Assembly: GCF_001426435.1 (NCBI RefSeq)
Contig: NZ_LMER01000004.1
Coordinates: 1 to 34,815 of the forward strand
Direction of reading: 5' to 3'
DNA from: Angustibacter sp. Root456
GTDB taxonomy: Bacteria > Actinomycetota > Actinomycetes > Actinomycetales > Angustibacteraceae
Length of the DNA stretch: 34,815 nucleotides
Position numbers and translations under genes: made by a program. Positions 6,587 through 15,183 of the stretch are shown here, in pieces. The notes beneath the pieces were generated by a model. The model worked only from the letters and a program-made list of their open reading frames with translations, was not told the origin of the DNA and did no database searches. The number at the start of each line of letters is the position of its first letter. Position 1 is the first letter of the stretch.

Positions 6587-7731
6587 GACAAGTTCCCAGA
6601 CACAAAGTCCGGTTGCAGTGACTCCTGAATGGTGTACGGCCCGAACACCGTGCTGACCGTGCGGATCTGGTTGATCCACTCGGTGTGGTCGACGGCCCCC
6701 GCCTGACGCCACGACGTCAGGCCCACCTCCTCGTAGAGGCCGACCCCCTTCTCGCACAGCCGCCGCCCGTTGAACGCGGTCGAGAGGTCGAGCACCGCGG
6801 CGTTGGTCAGGCCCGCAGACGTGACCGCCGAACGCACGGCCCGGTTGATCACCGGCAAGGCCGTCCCGTTGGCCCAGTCCAGGTCGCGGTTCCAGAAGCC
6901 GCACCCTCCGACGCTCTGGCGCGAGTACCCGCTCTGCGGGTAGCGGGCCGCCGTCGACGTGGGCAGCGGCGAGGGGTAGGTCTGCACGAGCAGGCGCCAG
7001 TCGCCGTCTGCGTACCCGGCGTCACGCATGGCGGTGCGCACGTTGCCCAGGGCCCGCGCGATCTTCGCCGAGACCGCTGCCTCGTTCGACGACGTGAAAT
7101 TCCCCTTCACCGACGCGTCGTCGTTGCAGTAGTTGGGCCACCACGACGACGACGTGAGCCAGTCGGTGACGCAGCTCTGGACGACGGAGGCGAAGTTGAA
7201 GTCGTTGCCGCCGATGGAGACGACGACCATCGAGACGCGGTGGTCGCGCGCCAGCTCGCGCAGGGCAGCGGCTTGGCCCTGCCGACCCGAGGCGTCGCTG
7301 TAGAAGTCCAGGCCCGGCTTGAAGTAGCCGCTGGAGTCGGTGAAGGTGGCCGTGCGAGCGCCCGAGCACGCCAGGTTGGCGCTGCTGACGCCATCGCCGA
7401 TGCTGATCTCGGCGGCCTTGCTGCGGTGACAGCGAGCGATCTGCTCACCGGTGCCGGAGGCGTTGTCGAAGTAGGCGGTGGAGCCCAGCGCGTCCGCAGG
7501 AGTGGTGCTGGCATTCGAGGACCCGGCCCAGCGACCGGCCTCGCCGCTGATGTAGCTGTCGCCCAGTGACACGACCCACGGGCTGCCCGAGGGTGCGGCG
7601 CTCGCGGGGGCCGCGCCGGTGAGCGCGCCGGCGCCGACGGCGGCCACTGTGACCGTGAGCGCCCACCCCCGCCGCCACCGGGTCGACCGGTTCCACCTGG
7701 ACGGGCGTGAGTGGTGGCCAGACAGCGTCAT
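6574..7731 (-). pseudogene. Secreted SGNH/GDSL hydrolase, 3'-truncated at the island border
   Basis: The ATG at 7731 has GGGGAG about 7 nt upstream and encodes a Tat/Sec-like signal (RRGWALTVTVAAVGAGALTG, cleavage near APASAA-PSG). The block I nucleophile is Ser59 in SLGDSYISGEAG, and a later VVVSIGGNDFNF is block III. In the full-length relatives I recall, the sequence QES-I/L-HPNYWGQ supplies the catalytic His and is followed by about 20 residues. Here the frame reads QESL and then QPDFVSGNLSQAA before stopping, so the His and tail are lost. The switch falls at about 6613-6616, where the island begins. The protein may still be made and secreted, but an active triad is not expected. Confidence 0.75.
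6610..6618. other. Right border of the accessory island
   Basis: The SGNH hydrolase reads normally up to the codons for QESL (minus strand, ending at 6616), then departs from the family consensus. The shared bases CA (first two of the expected His codon) place the crossover at about 6613-6615. Bases to the left carry island codon usage. No obvious target-site duplication can be checked, because the other border is outside the window. Confidence 0.55.
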
Positions 7732-7889
7732 CCGGGGCTCCCCGAACTCGAAGATCAGCAGTGCGGCGAGTGTGGCACGCGTCACAGGACGTCCTCGCCC
7801 AAGAGCAGGTAAAGACTCGGTCGAGGAAAGGTCGTCGGGTCCTCGGCGAGCCGGCGGTGGCTGTCGGTGCGGGGCAGCACAATCAAGGG

Positions 7890-9704
7890 GTGAGCGCCCA
7901 GCCGACGGTGCGGCCCGACGCCGACGTCTCCGCCGCCCTGGAGGCGTGGGCTGCAGCGGGCGTGCGCCGTGGTCAGCCGATGGGCCTGGCCGTGGAGTCG
8001 CGCACCGGAGCCGTCGTGGTGGGTGGCCCGCACGCGGTCGCCTTCAGCGCCGCACAGTACCCCGGCGCGATCGCAGCGGTCGACGCGGCGCTGCGTCCCC
8101 GGTGGGTGTGGTGGTGCGCCGCCACGACGGCGGGCCCGCTCGCCGACGCGGGCCGCCGACTGGGGGTCTGCTGGGACCTCGCCGCGGTGCACCGGCTGCT
8201 GGCCGGAGGCAGCACCGACGACGCCGGCACGGTGTGGGCCGCGCTGCACGGGCTCGACGCGGCGAGCCGTCCGCGCACCGGTCAGCTCGACCTGCTCGCT
8301 CCCGCGGCCAGCGCCCCACCGGCGCGTCGCCCCGCGCCTGCGGACGACCCGTGCGCAGCGGCGATCGACGGCACCGGCCACCTGCGAGCCGAGTGGGTCG
8401 ACGGCGGGTGGGCGCGCGATCTCGACCGCCTCACGGTCTGGGCGACGCTCGCCCTGCGGGCCCAGCTCGCGCAGCACCGGCTCCTGCACGACCGATCGCA
8501 CGAGCCCGGCGTCGGCGGCGATCCCCTGCGCACCGCGTTCTCGGAGTCGGCGGCCGCGCTGCTGTGCGTCGAGCTCGAGCGCGACGGCTTGCCGATCGAC
8601 GGGCCCGAGCTCGACCGGCTCGTGGCCGAGGCGGTGGGGCCACGACCCCGCAGCCCGGCCGAGGCCGCCGCAGCCCGGCGGCAGCGCGACCGGGCGGTGC
8701 TGCAGCACCTCCCGGGCGGCGAGGCGTCAGGCACCGACCTGCGCAACCCCACCCAGGTGCGCGAGGCCCTGCGCGGGGTGGGCATCGAGGTCCCCGACAC
8801 GCGGTCGTGGCGGCTGGAGCCCTGGCGCGAGCACCACCCCCTGGTTGCCGCGCTGCTGGCCTGGCGCAAGAGCGACCGGATAGCGACCACCTACGGCTAC
8901 GACTGGATCGACCGGCACATCGGTGCCGACGGCCGCCTGCGCGGCGACTGGCAGGCCAGTGACGGGGCCGCCGGCCGGATGACCGCCGGTGCCGGTCTGC
9001 ACAACCTGCCGGCTGAGCTGCGGTCAGCGGTCGCGGCACCGCCGGGGCAGGTGCTGGTGCGAGCCGACCTCGGCCAGGTCGAGCCGCGCGTGCTCGCCGC
9101 GGTGTCCGCAGACCGCGCCCTGGCCGCGGCCACCGCGGCCGACGACCTCTACGCCCCCGTCGCGGCGCGCCTCGGGGTCGAGCGAGCGGTCGCGAAGGTC
9201 GCAGTGCTGGCCGCGATGTACGGCCAGACGTCGGGCACGGCCGGAGAAGCGTTGAAGGGCCTCGACCTCGCCTACCCGGTGGCGATGCGGTACCTGCGCC
9301 GCGCGAGCGACGCGGGTCGCGGCGGTCAGGCGGTGCTCACCCACGGCGGCCGCCGCGTGCCCATGTGGACCCCCGCGCCCGCGGCTGACGAGCGGCAGGC
9401 GGCCGCCCTCGCCGGCGCGCGCGGCCGCTTCGCGCGCAACGCAGTGGTCCAGGGCTCGGCCGCCGAGCTGTTCAAGGCGTGGGCGGTCACCGTGCGCTCG
9501 GCCGCCCAGTCCCTCGGCGCCACTGTCGTCCTGTGCCTGCACGACGAGCTGCTGGTGCTGGCCCCGGACCACGAGGGTGAGGCCGTGGCCCACCTCCTGC
9601 ACCGCACCCTGGACGACGTCGCCGCCGCCTGGGCGCCGTCGAGCGGTGTGCGGTTCGTGGCCGACGTCCGGGTGGTGCAGCGGTGGTCGCAGGCCAAGGG
9701 GTGA
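7890..9704 (+). CDS. Family A DNA polymerase-like protein (604 aa)
   Basis: GTG at 7890 is chosen; AAGGGG abuts it, and CACAAT 6 nt upstream could also be a leaderless -10 box. The C-terminal half carries the polymerase I fold motifs: motif A as VRADLGQVEPRVL near residue 390, motif B as AKVAVLAAMYGQTSG near 435-450, and motif C as CLHDEL near 550. All three catalytic elements (D, K...YG, HDE) are present. The N-terminal part aligns in position with a 3'-5' exonuclease, but I see no DxE (it reads LAVES), so proofreading is unlikely. No 5' nuclease domain is present. Actinobacteria often carry this shorter second PolA-like protein in addition to PolA. The gene heads a plus-strand unit. Confidence 0.85.
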   Translation: MSAQPTVRPDADVSAALEAWAAAGVRRGQPMGLAVESRTGAVVVGGPHAVAFSAAQYPGAIAAVDAALRPRWVWWCAATTAGPLADAGRRLGVCWDLAAVHRLLAGGSTDDAGTVWAALHGLDAASRPRTGQLDLLAPAASAPPARRPAPADDPCAAAIDGTGHLRAEWVDGGWARDLDRLTVWATLALRAQLAQHRLLHDRSHEPGVGGDPLRTAFSESAAALLCVELERDGLPIDGPELDRLVAEAVGPRPRSPAEAAAARRQRDRAVLQHLPGGEASGTDLRNPTQVREALRGVGIEVPDTRSWRLEPWREHHPLVAALLAWRKSDRIATTYGYDWIDRHIGADGRLRGDWQASDGAAGRMTAGAGLHNLPAELRSAVAAPPGQVLVRADLGQVEPRVLAAVSADRALAAATAADDLYAPVAARLGVERAVAKVAVLAAMYGQTSGTAGEALKGLDLAYPVAMRYLRRASDAGRGGQAVLTHGGRRVPMWTPAPAADERQAAALAGARGRFARNAVVQGSAAELFKAWAVTVRSAAQSLGATVVLCLHDELLVLAPDHEGEAVAHLLHRTLDDVAAAWAPSSGVRFVADVRVVQRWSQAKG

Positions 9705-9717
9705 CAGCATCGACACC

Positions 9718-10560
9718 ATGAGCTCACCGACCACCGCCGAGCGCGGCGTCGAGGTCGCCTTCGTCCTCGGCGGTGGAGGGGTCCTCGGAGCCAGCGAGGT
9801 CGGCATGCTGCAGGCGCTGCACGCGCACGGGGTGCGAGCGGACCTCGTCGTCGGCACCAGCGTCGGCGCCATCAACGGCGCGCTGCACGCTGCGGCGCCC
9901 GACGACACGGAGCAGATCGCACGCGTGTGGCGCTCGATGTCGGGCTCGGCGGTCTTCGGTGGCTCACCGGGCGAGCGCCTGCGGCACCTGGCTCGGCTGC
10001 CCACCGCCCTGCACGGCAACCAGGCCCTGCGCTCGCTGCTCGAGGCCCGGCTCGACGGTCTGGGGTTCGCCGACCTTCAGGTGCCGTTCGAGTGCTGCGC
10101 GGCCTCCATCGAACGCGCCGCCGAGCACTGGTTCACCGACGGGCCGCTCGTCGAGGCGATCCTGGCCTCGTGCGCCGTCCCGGGGCTGTTCCCGCCCGTG
10201 CGCGTCGCGGACGAGCACTACCTCGACGGCGGTCTGGTCAACTCGATACCGATCGCGCGGGCGATCGAGCGCGGGGCACGCACGGTCTACGTCCTGCAGG
10301 TGGGCCGCGTCGAGCGCCCGCTCACCGCACCGACGCGCCCCTGGGACGTCGCCACCGTCGCCTTCGAGATCGCGCGCCGTCATCGCTTCGCTCGCGACCT
10401 CGCCGAGGTGCCCGACCACGTCGCAGTGCACGTGCTGCCGGCCGGTGACCCCGAGACCCCCTTGGCCAGCCTGCGCTACCGCAGCACCGCCCAGGTGCCC
10501 CGGCGCATCGAGCAGGCGCGGGTGGCCACGACCGCCTACCTCGAGCAGGTGGCCGGCTGA
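9718..10560 (+). CDS. Patatin-like phospholipase (280 aa)
   Basis: The ATG at 9718 lies 13 bp after the polymerase gene. The product has the oxyanion loop GGGGVLGASE (about residues 18-26), the nucleophile elbow GTSVG with Ser48, and the dyad Asp in YLDGGLVNS near residue 170. This completes the Ser-Asp dyad of bacterial patatins, which hydrolyse acyl esters of phospholipids. No signal peptide is visible, so it acts in the cytoplasm or on the inner membrane face. The stop overlaps the start of the acyltransferase gene (TGATG), which suggests coupled translation and a joint role in acyl-chain turnover. Confidence 0.9.
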   Translation: MSSPTTAERGVEVAFVLGGGGVLGASEVGMLQALHAHGVRADLVVGTSVGAINGALHAAAPDDTEQIARVWRSMSGSAVFGGSPGERLRHLARLPTALHGNQALRSLLEARLDGLGFADLQVPFECCAASIERAAEHWFTDGPLVEAILASCAVPGLFPPVRVADEHYLDGGLVNSIPIARAIERGARTVYVLQVGRVERPLTAPTRPWDVATVAFEIARRHRFARDLAEVPDHVAVHVLPAGDPETPLASLRYRSTAQVPRRIEQARVATTAYLEQVAG

Positions 10561-11579
10561 TGCTCCCCCCGACAATCGTGCGTCGGGGCGTGCTCGCACC
10601 GGTCATGATCCTGGCCGCCCTGGCCGCGGTGAGTGCCCTGCCGCTGTGGCTCGTGCTGCTCGCGGCCGCCTCACCGATCCTGCCGGGAGCCACGTGGCGT
10701 CCCCTGCGCGTCGGCTGGCTGGTGCTGGTCCACCTCGTGCTCGAAGCGAGCATCCTGGTCGCGCTGCTGGCCCTGTGGGTGGCCAGCGGCTTCGGGTGGG
10801 CCATCCGCCGTCCCCGCTTCGAGCGGGCGCACTACGACATCGTGCAGCTCTACCTGTCGGTGATGTATCGCGAGTCTCGGCGCGTGCTCGGGGTCGAGGT
10901 GCAGGTCGAGGGGCCCGCACCATCCAGCTACCACGACCGGCCGCTGCTCGTGTTCAGCCGGCACGCGGGCCCTGGCGACTCCTTCCTGCTCGTGCACGCG
11001 CTGCTCACCTGGTACGACCGCGAGCCGCGCATCGTGCTGAAGGACACCCTGCAGTGGGACCCCGCCATCGACGTGCTCCTCGGTCGCCTGCCGAACCGGT
11101 TCATCCGTCCGCACCCCGACGACGGCGCGGCCGTCGAGCGCCAGATCGCCCAGCTCGCCACCAACCTCGACCACGACGACGCGTTCGTGATCTTCCCCGA
11201 GGGGGGCAACTTCACCCGGCGCCGGCAGGCGCGGGCCATCGCACGGCTGCGGGCCAAGGGCCTGCTGGACGCCGCGGAGCGCGCGGAGAAGCTGCGGCAC
11301 GTGCTGCCGCTGCGACCCGGTGGCGTCCTCGCCGCGCTGCGGGCCGCCCCGGACGCCGACGTGGTCTGGGTCGCGCACACCGGCACCGACCACCTGATGT
11401 CCGTCGCCGACGTGTGGCACGCTCTGCCGCTCGACCAGACGATCCGGATGCGGTGGTGGCAGGTCGCGGCCGACGAGGTGCCCGCCACCGAGCAGGAGCG
11501 CCTGGAGTGGCTGCAGCACTGGTGGGTGCGCATCGACGACTGGATCGACGAGCACCGCGACGCACCGGCTGCGTCATGA
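10560..11579 (+). CDS. 1-acylglycerol-3-phosphate acyltransferase family protein (339 aa)
   Basis: The ATG at 10560 overlaps the patatin stop. N-terminal membrane helices (about residues 10-40 and 50-76) precede the PlsC-type domain. Motif I is SRHAGPGDS with His135 and Asp140, an HxxxxD motif. Motif III is VIFPEGGNFT near residue 212. The long C-terminal part (VWVAHTGTDHLMS onward) is typical of the larger actinobacterial members. The predicted reaction is transfer of an acyl group to a lysophospholipid or a related acceptor at the membrane. Pairing with a patatin suggests deacylation-reacylation remodelling. The 3' end overlaps the ArfB gene by ATGA. Confidence 0.87.
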   Translation: MLPPTIVRRGVLAPVMILAALAAVSALPLWLVLLAAASPILPGATWRPLRVGWLVLVHLVLEASILVALLALWVASGFGWAIRRPRFERAHYDIVQLYLSVMYRESRRVLGVEVQVEGPAPSSYHDRPLLVFSRHAGPGDSFLLVHALLTWYDREPRIVLKDTLQWDPAIDVLLGRLPNRFIRPHPDDGAAVERQIAQLATNLDHDDAFVIFPEGGNFTRRRQARAIARLRAKGLLDAAERAEKLRHVLPLRPGGVLAALRAAPDADVVWVAHTGTDHLMSVADVWHALPLDQTIRMRWWQVAADEVPATEQERLEWLQHWWVRIDDWIDEHRDAPAAS

Positions 11580-11998
11580 CCGGCTTGCAGGTCACGCGCA
11601 CCCTCCAGGTACCCGACGCCGAGCTGACCTGGCGCTTCAGCCGGGCGTCCGGCCCAGGCGGCCAAGGCGTCAACACGACGGACTCGCGGGTCGAGCTGGC
11701 GTTCGACGTCACGGGGTCGTCCGTGCTGTCAGAGCAGCAGCGCGAGCGCGTGCTGCAGCGCCTGGCCCGTCGCGTCGTCGACGGACGCCTCGTCGTGGTC
11801 GCCTCCGAGCACCGTTCGCAGCTGCGCAACCGCGACGCCGCCGCGCGGCGCATGGCCCAGCTGCTGCGTGAGGCGCTCGCGCCCGACCCGGCCCGACGCC
11901 GGCCCACCCGCCCGACGCTGGGCTCGCAGCGCCGCCGGCTCCAGACCAAGACCCAGCGGGGTGAGACCAAGCGGTTGCGGCGGCCGCCGAGCGAATGA
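11576..11998 (+). CDS. arfB: Alternative ribosome-rescue factor ArfB (140 aa)
   Basis: The ATG at 11576 overlaps the preceding stop. The protein is a stand-alone class I release-factor catalytic domain with the GGQ motif at residues 28-30 in SGPGGQGVNT, followed by a basic C-terminal tail (RRPTRPTLGSQRRR, KTQRGETKRLRR). That combination is the ArfB/YaeJ signature: the tail enters the empty mRNA channel of a stalled ribosome and GGQ hydrolyses the peptidyl-tRNA. Length matches the family. Its place after lipid enzymes looks like a transcriptional convenience rather than shared function. Confidence 0.92.
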   Translation: MTGLQVTRTLQVPDAELTWRFSRASGPGGQGVNTTDSRVELAFDVTGSSVLSEQQRERVLQRLARRVVDGRLVVVASEHRSQLRNRDAAARRMAQLLREALAPDPARRRPTRPTLGSQRRRLQTKTQRGETKRLRRPPSE

Positions 11999-12106
11999 TG
12001 AACGTCCCGCGCCCGCAGGTTCACCGGGCGAAGCAGCGCCGGACGCGCCATGATCGTCCCGCTCGGGGCGATGCCAGGTGGAGGCAGTCATGAAGGAGCA
12101 GCAACC

Positions 12107-12919
12107 GTGAGCGGTGACAGCATCGCGGCCAGCGCCGGCCAGGCCGCTCGGAAGGTCTCGCAGTCGCCGTGGCTCGAGCGGGCCGCACGGGTCGGCTTCG
12201 TCGTCTCCGGCGTACTGCACCTGCTCATCGCGTACATCGCGGTGCAGGTGGCCTGGACCCGGCCCAGCGCGAAGGCCGACCAGTCCGGCGCGCTCAGCCT
12301 GCTGGCCCACCACGGCTGGGGCGAGGTCGTGCTGTGGGTCGGGGTCGTCGGGTTCGCCGCGCTCGGCGTGTGGCAGGTGACCGAGGCCCTGCTCCCCCGC
12401 GTCGGGGACGTCAAGGAGCAGCTCGGTCCACGCGCCAAGGCGCTCGCCAAGGGCGTGGTCTACCTCGTGCTGGCGGTGAGCACCCTGTCGTTCGCGCGCG
12501 GCTCGGGGTCATCGAGCAGCAAGCAGAGCCGGGACTTCACGGCGTCGCTGATGTCGCACAGCGGCGGCCGCGTGCTCGTGGTGTGCGTCGGACTCGCCGT
12601 GATCGGCGTCGGCGGCTACCACGTCTACAAGGGCGTGACGAAGAAGTTCCGCCAGGACCTCGTGGGCAACCCGGGCGCGGTGGTCGAGCACCTGGCGCTC
12701 GCCGGGTACGTCGCCAAGGGCATCGCCCTCGGGATCGTCGGTGTGCTGTTCTGCATCGCGGGCGCGCGCCAGCAGCCCAGCAAGGCCACCGGCCTGGACG
12801 GTGCGCTGCGCACCCTGCGCGAGCAACCGCTCGGTGGCGTCCTGCTGACGCTGGTGGCGCTGGGGCTGGCCGCGTACGGGCTGTACTCCTTCGCCCGGGC
12901 TCGCCGCGCCCGCTTCTAG
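12107..12919 (+). CDS. DUF1206 membrane protein (270 aa)
   Basis: GTG at 12107 is chosen, with AAGGAG about 9 nt upstream; an in-frame ATG at 12050 has no site. The protein has six hydrophobic helices arranged as three repeated two-helix units, beginning near residues 30 (ARVGFVVSGVLHLLIAYIAV), 110 (AKALAKGVVYLVLAVSTLSF) and 195 (ALAGYVAKGIALGIVGVLF). This threefold repeat with an A-x(3)-G-VxxxVLH-type start is the DUF1206 family, widespread in actinobacteria and of unknown function. It stands between the lipid/ArfB unit and recQ and has its own ribosome binding site. Confidence 0.85.
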   Translation: MSGDSIAASAGQAARKVSQSPWLERAARVGFVVSGVLHLLIAYIAVQVAWTRPSAKADQSGALSLLAHHGWGEVVLWVGVVGFAALGVWQVTEALLPRVGDVKEQLGPRAKALAKGVVYLVLAVSTLSFARGSGSSSSKQSRDFTASLMSHSGGRVLVVCVGLAVIGVGGYHVYKGVTKKFRQDLVGNPGAVVEHLALAGYVAKGIALGIVGVLFCIAGARQQPSKATGLDGALRTLREQPLGGVLLTLVALGLAAYGLYSFARARRARF

Positions 12920-12997
12920 CTCGTCCACAGGGCGACGGCGCCCCGCGCTTCGTCCACAGGCCGGGCCGTCGTGGACCCGGCTGTCGGCCGGCTCACG
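12920..12997. promoter_or_regulatory. Intergenic region with two DnaA-box-like 9-mers and hairpins
   Basis: TCGTCCACA occurs at 12921-12929 and 12950-12958, one base away from the actinobacterial DnaA-box consensus TTGTCCACA. Between them GGGCG-ACGG-CGCCC (12930-12943) can form a hairpin, and GTCCAC/GTGGAC (12952-12957 and 12971-12976) another. The hairpins may terminate the DUF1206 transcript. The boxes may be chance in such GC-rich DNA. Confidence 0.3.
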
Positions 12998-13003
12998 TAC
13001 GGT
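12998..13003 (+). promoter_or_regulatory. -10 element for leaderless recQ
   Basis: TACGGT is followed by 7 nt (GCCTCAG) and then the GTG at 13011. The box overlaps another possible GTG at 13002, which therefore cannot be the start if the promoter is used. No Shine-Dalgarno site is present. Confidence 0.45.
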
Positions 13004-13010
13004 GCCTCAG

Positions 13011-15167
13011 GTGACCTCATCCAGCACTCAGACCGACCCGCCGACTCCCGGCTCCTCGGACGCTCCGGCCGACGTCCGCGCGGCGGCGTCCGCCGTGCTG
13101 GCGACGCTCGTCGGCCGGCCGGACGCGCAGTTCCGCGAGGGTCAGCTCGAGGCCATCGAGGCGCTGGTCGTCGACCACCGGCGCGTGCTGGTCGTGCAGC
13201 GCACCGGGTGGGGCAAGTCGGCGGTGTACTTCGTCGCGACGGCGTTGCGCCGAGCGACAGGTGCCGGCCCGACGCTGATCGTCTCGCCGCTGCTCGCCCT
13301 CATGCGCGACCAGGTGGCGGCGGCCGCACGGGCCGGCGTGCGGGCGGTCACCATCAACTCCGGGAACGCGGACGAGTGGGGCGCCGTGAGCGCAGCGCTG
13401 GCGGCCGACGAGGTCGACGTGCTCCTCGTGAGCCCCGAGCGGCTCAACAACCCCCGCTTCCGGGCCGAGCAGCTACCCGACCTCGCGGCCCGTTGCGGGC
13501 TCCTCGTCGTCGACGAAGCGCACTGCATCAGCGACTGGGGGCACGACTTCCGGCCGGACTACCGGCGCATCCGCGACCTGCTCACCGATCTGCCCGCGGA
13601 CACCCCCGTTCTCGCCACCACCGCGACGGCGAACGCGCGGGTCGTCACCGACGTCGCCGAGCAGCTGGGGGCCGGCGGCCACGACGTGCTGACCCTGCGG
13701 GGGCCGCTGGCACGCGAGAGCCTGCGGCTGGGCGTCCTTCGCCTGCCGACCGCCGAGCACCGGCTGGCCTGGCTGGTGGCGCACCTCGGCGAGCTCGAGG
13801 GCAGCGGCATCATCTACACGCTCACCGTGTCGGCCGCCGAGGACCTCGCCGTCCTGCTCCGCGACGCCGGCTTCGCGGTCCGCGCGTACACCGGCCGCAC
13901 CGATCCTGCCGATCGCGTGGAGGCCGAGGACCTGCTGCGCCGCAACGAGGTCAAGGCCCTGGTCGCCACCAGCGCCCTCGGGATGGGCTTCGACAAGCCC
14001 GACCTCGGCTTCGTCGTCCACGTGGGGGCGCCGTCGTCGCCCATCGCGTACTACCAGCAGGTCGGCCGCGCCGGGCGCGCGACCGAGCGCGCCGACGTGC
14101 TGCTGCTTCCCGGCGTGGAGGACCGCGACATCTGGGCCTACTTCGCCAGCGCCTCGATGCCGCGCCAACCGGATGCCGAGGCGGTGCTCACCGCGTTGTC
14201 GCAGGCCGGCCGGCCGATGTCCACCGTCGCCCTCGAGGCCGTCGTCGACGTCCGCCGCACCCGGCTCGAGCTGCTGCTCAAGGTGCTCGACGTCGACGGC
14301 GCCGTGCAGCGGGTCAGTGGCGGCTGGATAGCCACCGGCACGCCGTGGGTGTACGACGCCGACCGCTACGCGCGGGTGGACGACGCGCGGCGACGTGAGC
14401 AGCAGCTGATGCTCGACTACGAGGCGACCCCCGCGTGCCGCATGGCCTTCCTGCAGGCGGCTCTCGACGACGACTCAGCCCGCCCGTGCGGCCGGTGCGA
14501 CCGGTGCGCGCCGCCCTGGTACGCCGAGTCGGTGCCCGACGCGGCGCGAGAGCGGGCGGGCGAACGGCTCGCCCGGGCCGGTGTCGAGCTCGAGCCGCGC
14601 GCGCAGTGGCCGAGCGGCATGGCCCGCCTGGGGGTCGAGGAGTCCGGCAAGATCTCCGCCGACGAGCGGCCAGCGACCGGCCGGGCCCTGGCCCGCCTCA
14701 CCGACCTGGGCTGGGGCCAACGCCTGCGCGAGCTGCTCGCCGCGCCGGACGCCCCGGTACCCGACGCGGTGCTGCGGGCCTGCGCCGGCGTCCTGCGCGA
14801 CTGGGACTGGGCGCAGCGTCCGGTGGCCGTGGCCTGGGTGCCCTCGCGCCGCCGCCCCGAGCTGGTGCGTTCGCTCGCCACCGGCCTCGCCGAGCTCGGT
14901 CGCCTCACCGACCTCGGGCCGCTCGACCTGGTCGATGGCGGACCCACCGGCGAGGCGGGGGGCAACAGCGCCTTCCGGCTCGCTGGCGTGTGGGGCCGCC
15001 TGGCGGTCGGAGACCGGCTGGGCGCCGGTCTGGCCGCCACGCGCGGCCCGGTGCTGCTCGTCGACGACGTCGTGGACTCGCGGTGGACCCTCACCGTGGC
15101 CGCGCAGCAGCTGCGCCGGCACGGCGCCGACGAGGTCCTCCCCTTCGCGCTCGCCGTCGCCGGCTGA
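13011..15167 (+). CDS. recQ: RecQ-family DNA helicase with C-terminal phosphoribosyltransferase-like domain (718 aa)
   Basis: GTG 13011 follows a TACGGT box. Superfamily 2 helicase motifs are all visible: Walker A QRTGWGKSA (about 63-71), SPLLALMRDQV (Ia), DEAHCISDWGHDFRP (about 167, with the RecQ aromatic-rich loop), TATA (III) and QVGRAGR (VI). A four-Cys zinc site follows (ACRMAF, then CGRCDRC, about 476-500). There is no HRDC domain. The last 150 residues end with VLLVDDVVDSRWTLTVAA, the PRPP-binding loop of ComF-type phosphoribosyltransferases. Such RecQ-PRTase proteins are known in actinobacteria, but the purpose of the tail is unclear. Predicted role: 3'-5' unwinding during recombination and repair. 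Confidence 0.9.
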   Translation: MTSSSTQTDPPTPGSSDAPADVRAAASAVLATLVGRPDAQFREGQLEAIEALVVDHRRVLVVQRTGWGKSAVYFVATALRRATGAGPTLIVSPLLALMRDQVAAAARAGVRAVTINSGNADEWGAVSAALAADEVDVLLVSPERLNNPRFRAEQLPDLAARCGLLVVDEAHCISDWGHDFRPDYRRIRDLLTDLPADTPVLATTATANARVVTDVAEQLGAGGHDVLTLRGPLARESLRLGVLRLPTAEHRLAWLVAHLGELEGSGIIYTLTVSAAEDLAVLLRDAGFAVRAYTGRTDPADRVEAEDLLRRNEVKALVATSALGMGFDKPDLGFVVHVGAPSSPIAYYQQVGRAGRATERADVLLLPGVEDRDIWAYFASASMPRQPDAEAVLTALSQAGRPMSTVALEAVVDVRRTRLELLLKVLDVDGAVQRVSGGWIATGTPWVYDADRYARVDDARRREQQLMLDYEATPACRMAFLQAALDDDSARPCGRCDRCAPPWYAESVPDAARERAGERLARAGVELEPRAQWPSGMARLGVEESGKISADERPATGRALARLTDLGWGQRLRELLAAPDAPVPDAVLRACAGVLRDWDWAQRPVAVAWVPSRRRPELVRSLATGLAELGRLTDLGPLDLVDGGPTGEAGGNSAFRLAGVWGRLAVGDRLGAGLAATRGPVLLVDDVVDSRWTLTVAAQQLRRHGADEVLPFALAVAG

Positions 15168-15171
15168 GCCC

Positions 15172-15177
15172 TAGGCT
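15172..15177 (+). promoter_or_regulatory. -10 element for the leaderless gene at 15184
   Basis: TAGGCT lies 6 nt before the GTG at 15184, right after the recQ stop. The same TAGGCT-N6-GTG arrangement precedes selA and selB. Confidence 0.5.
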
Positions 15178-15183
15178 CGCCCC

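Noticed and set aside
9773-11575. Long plus-strand frame running into arfB
   Set aside because: It reads the patatin and acyltransferase genes out of frame with Arg/Ser-rich low-complexity sequence; only the part from 11576 is real.
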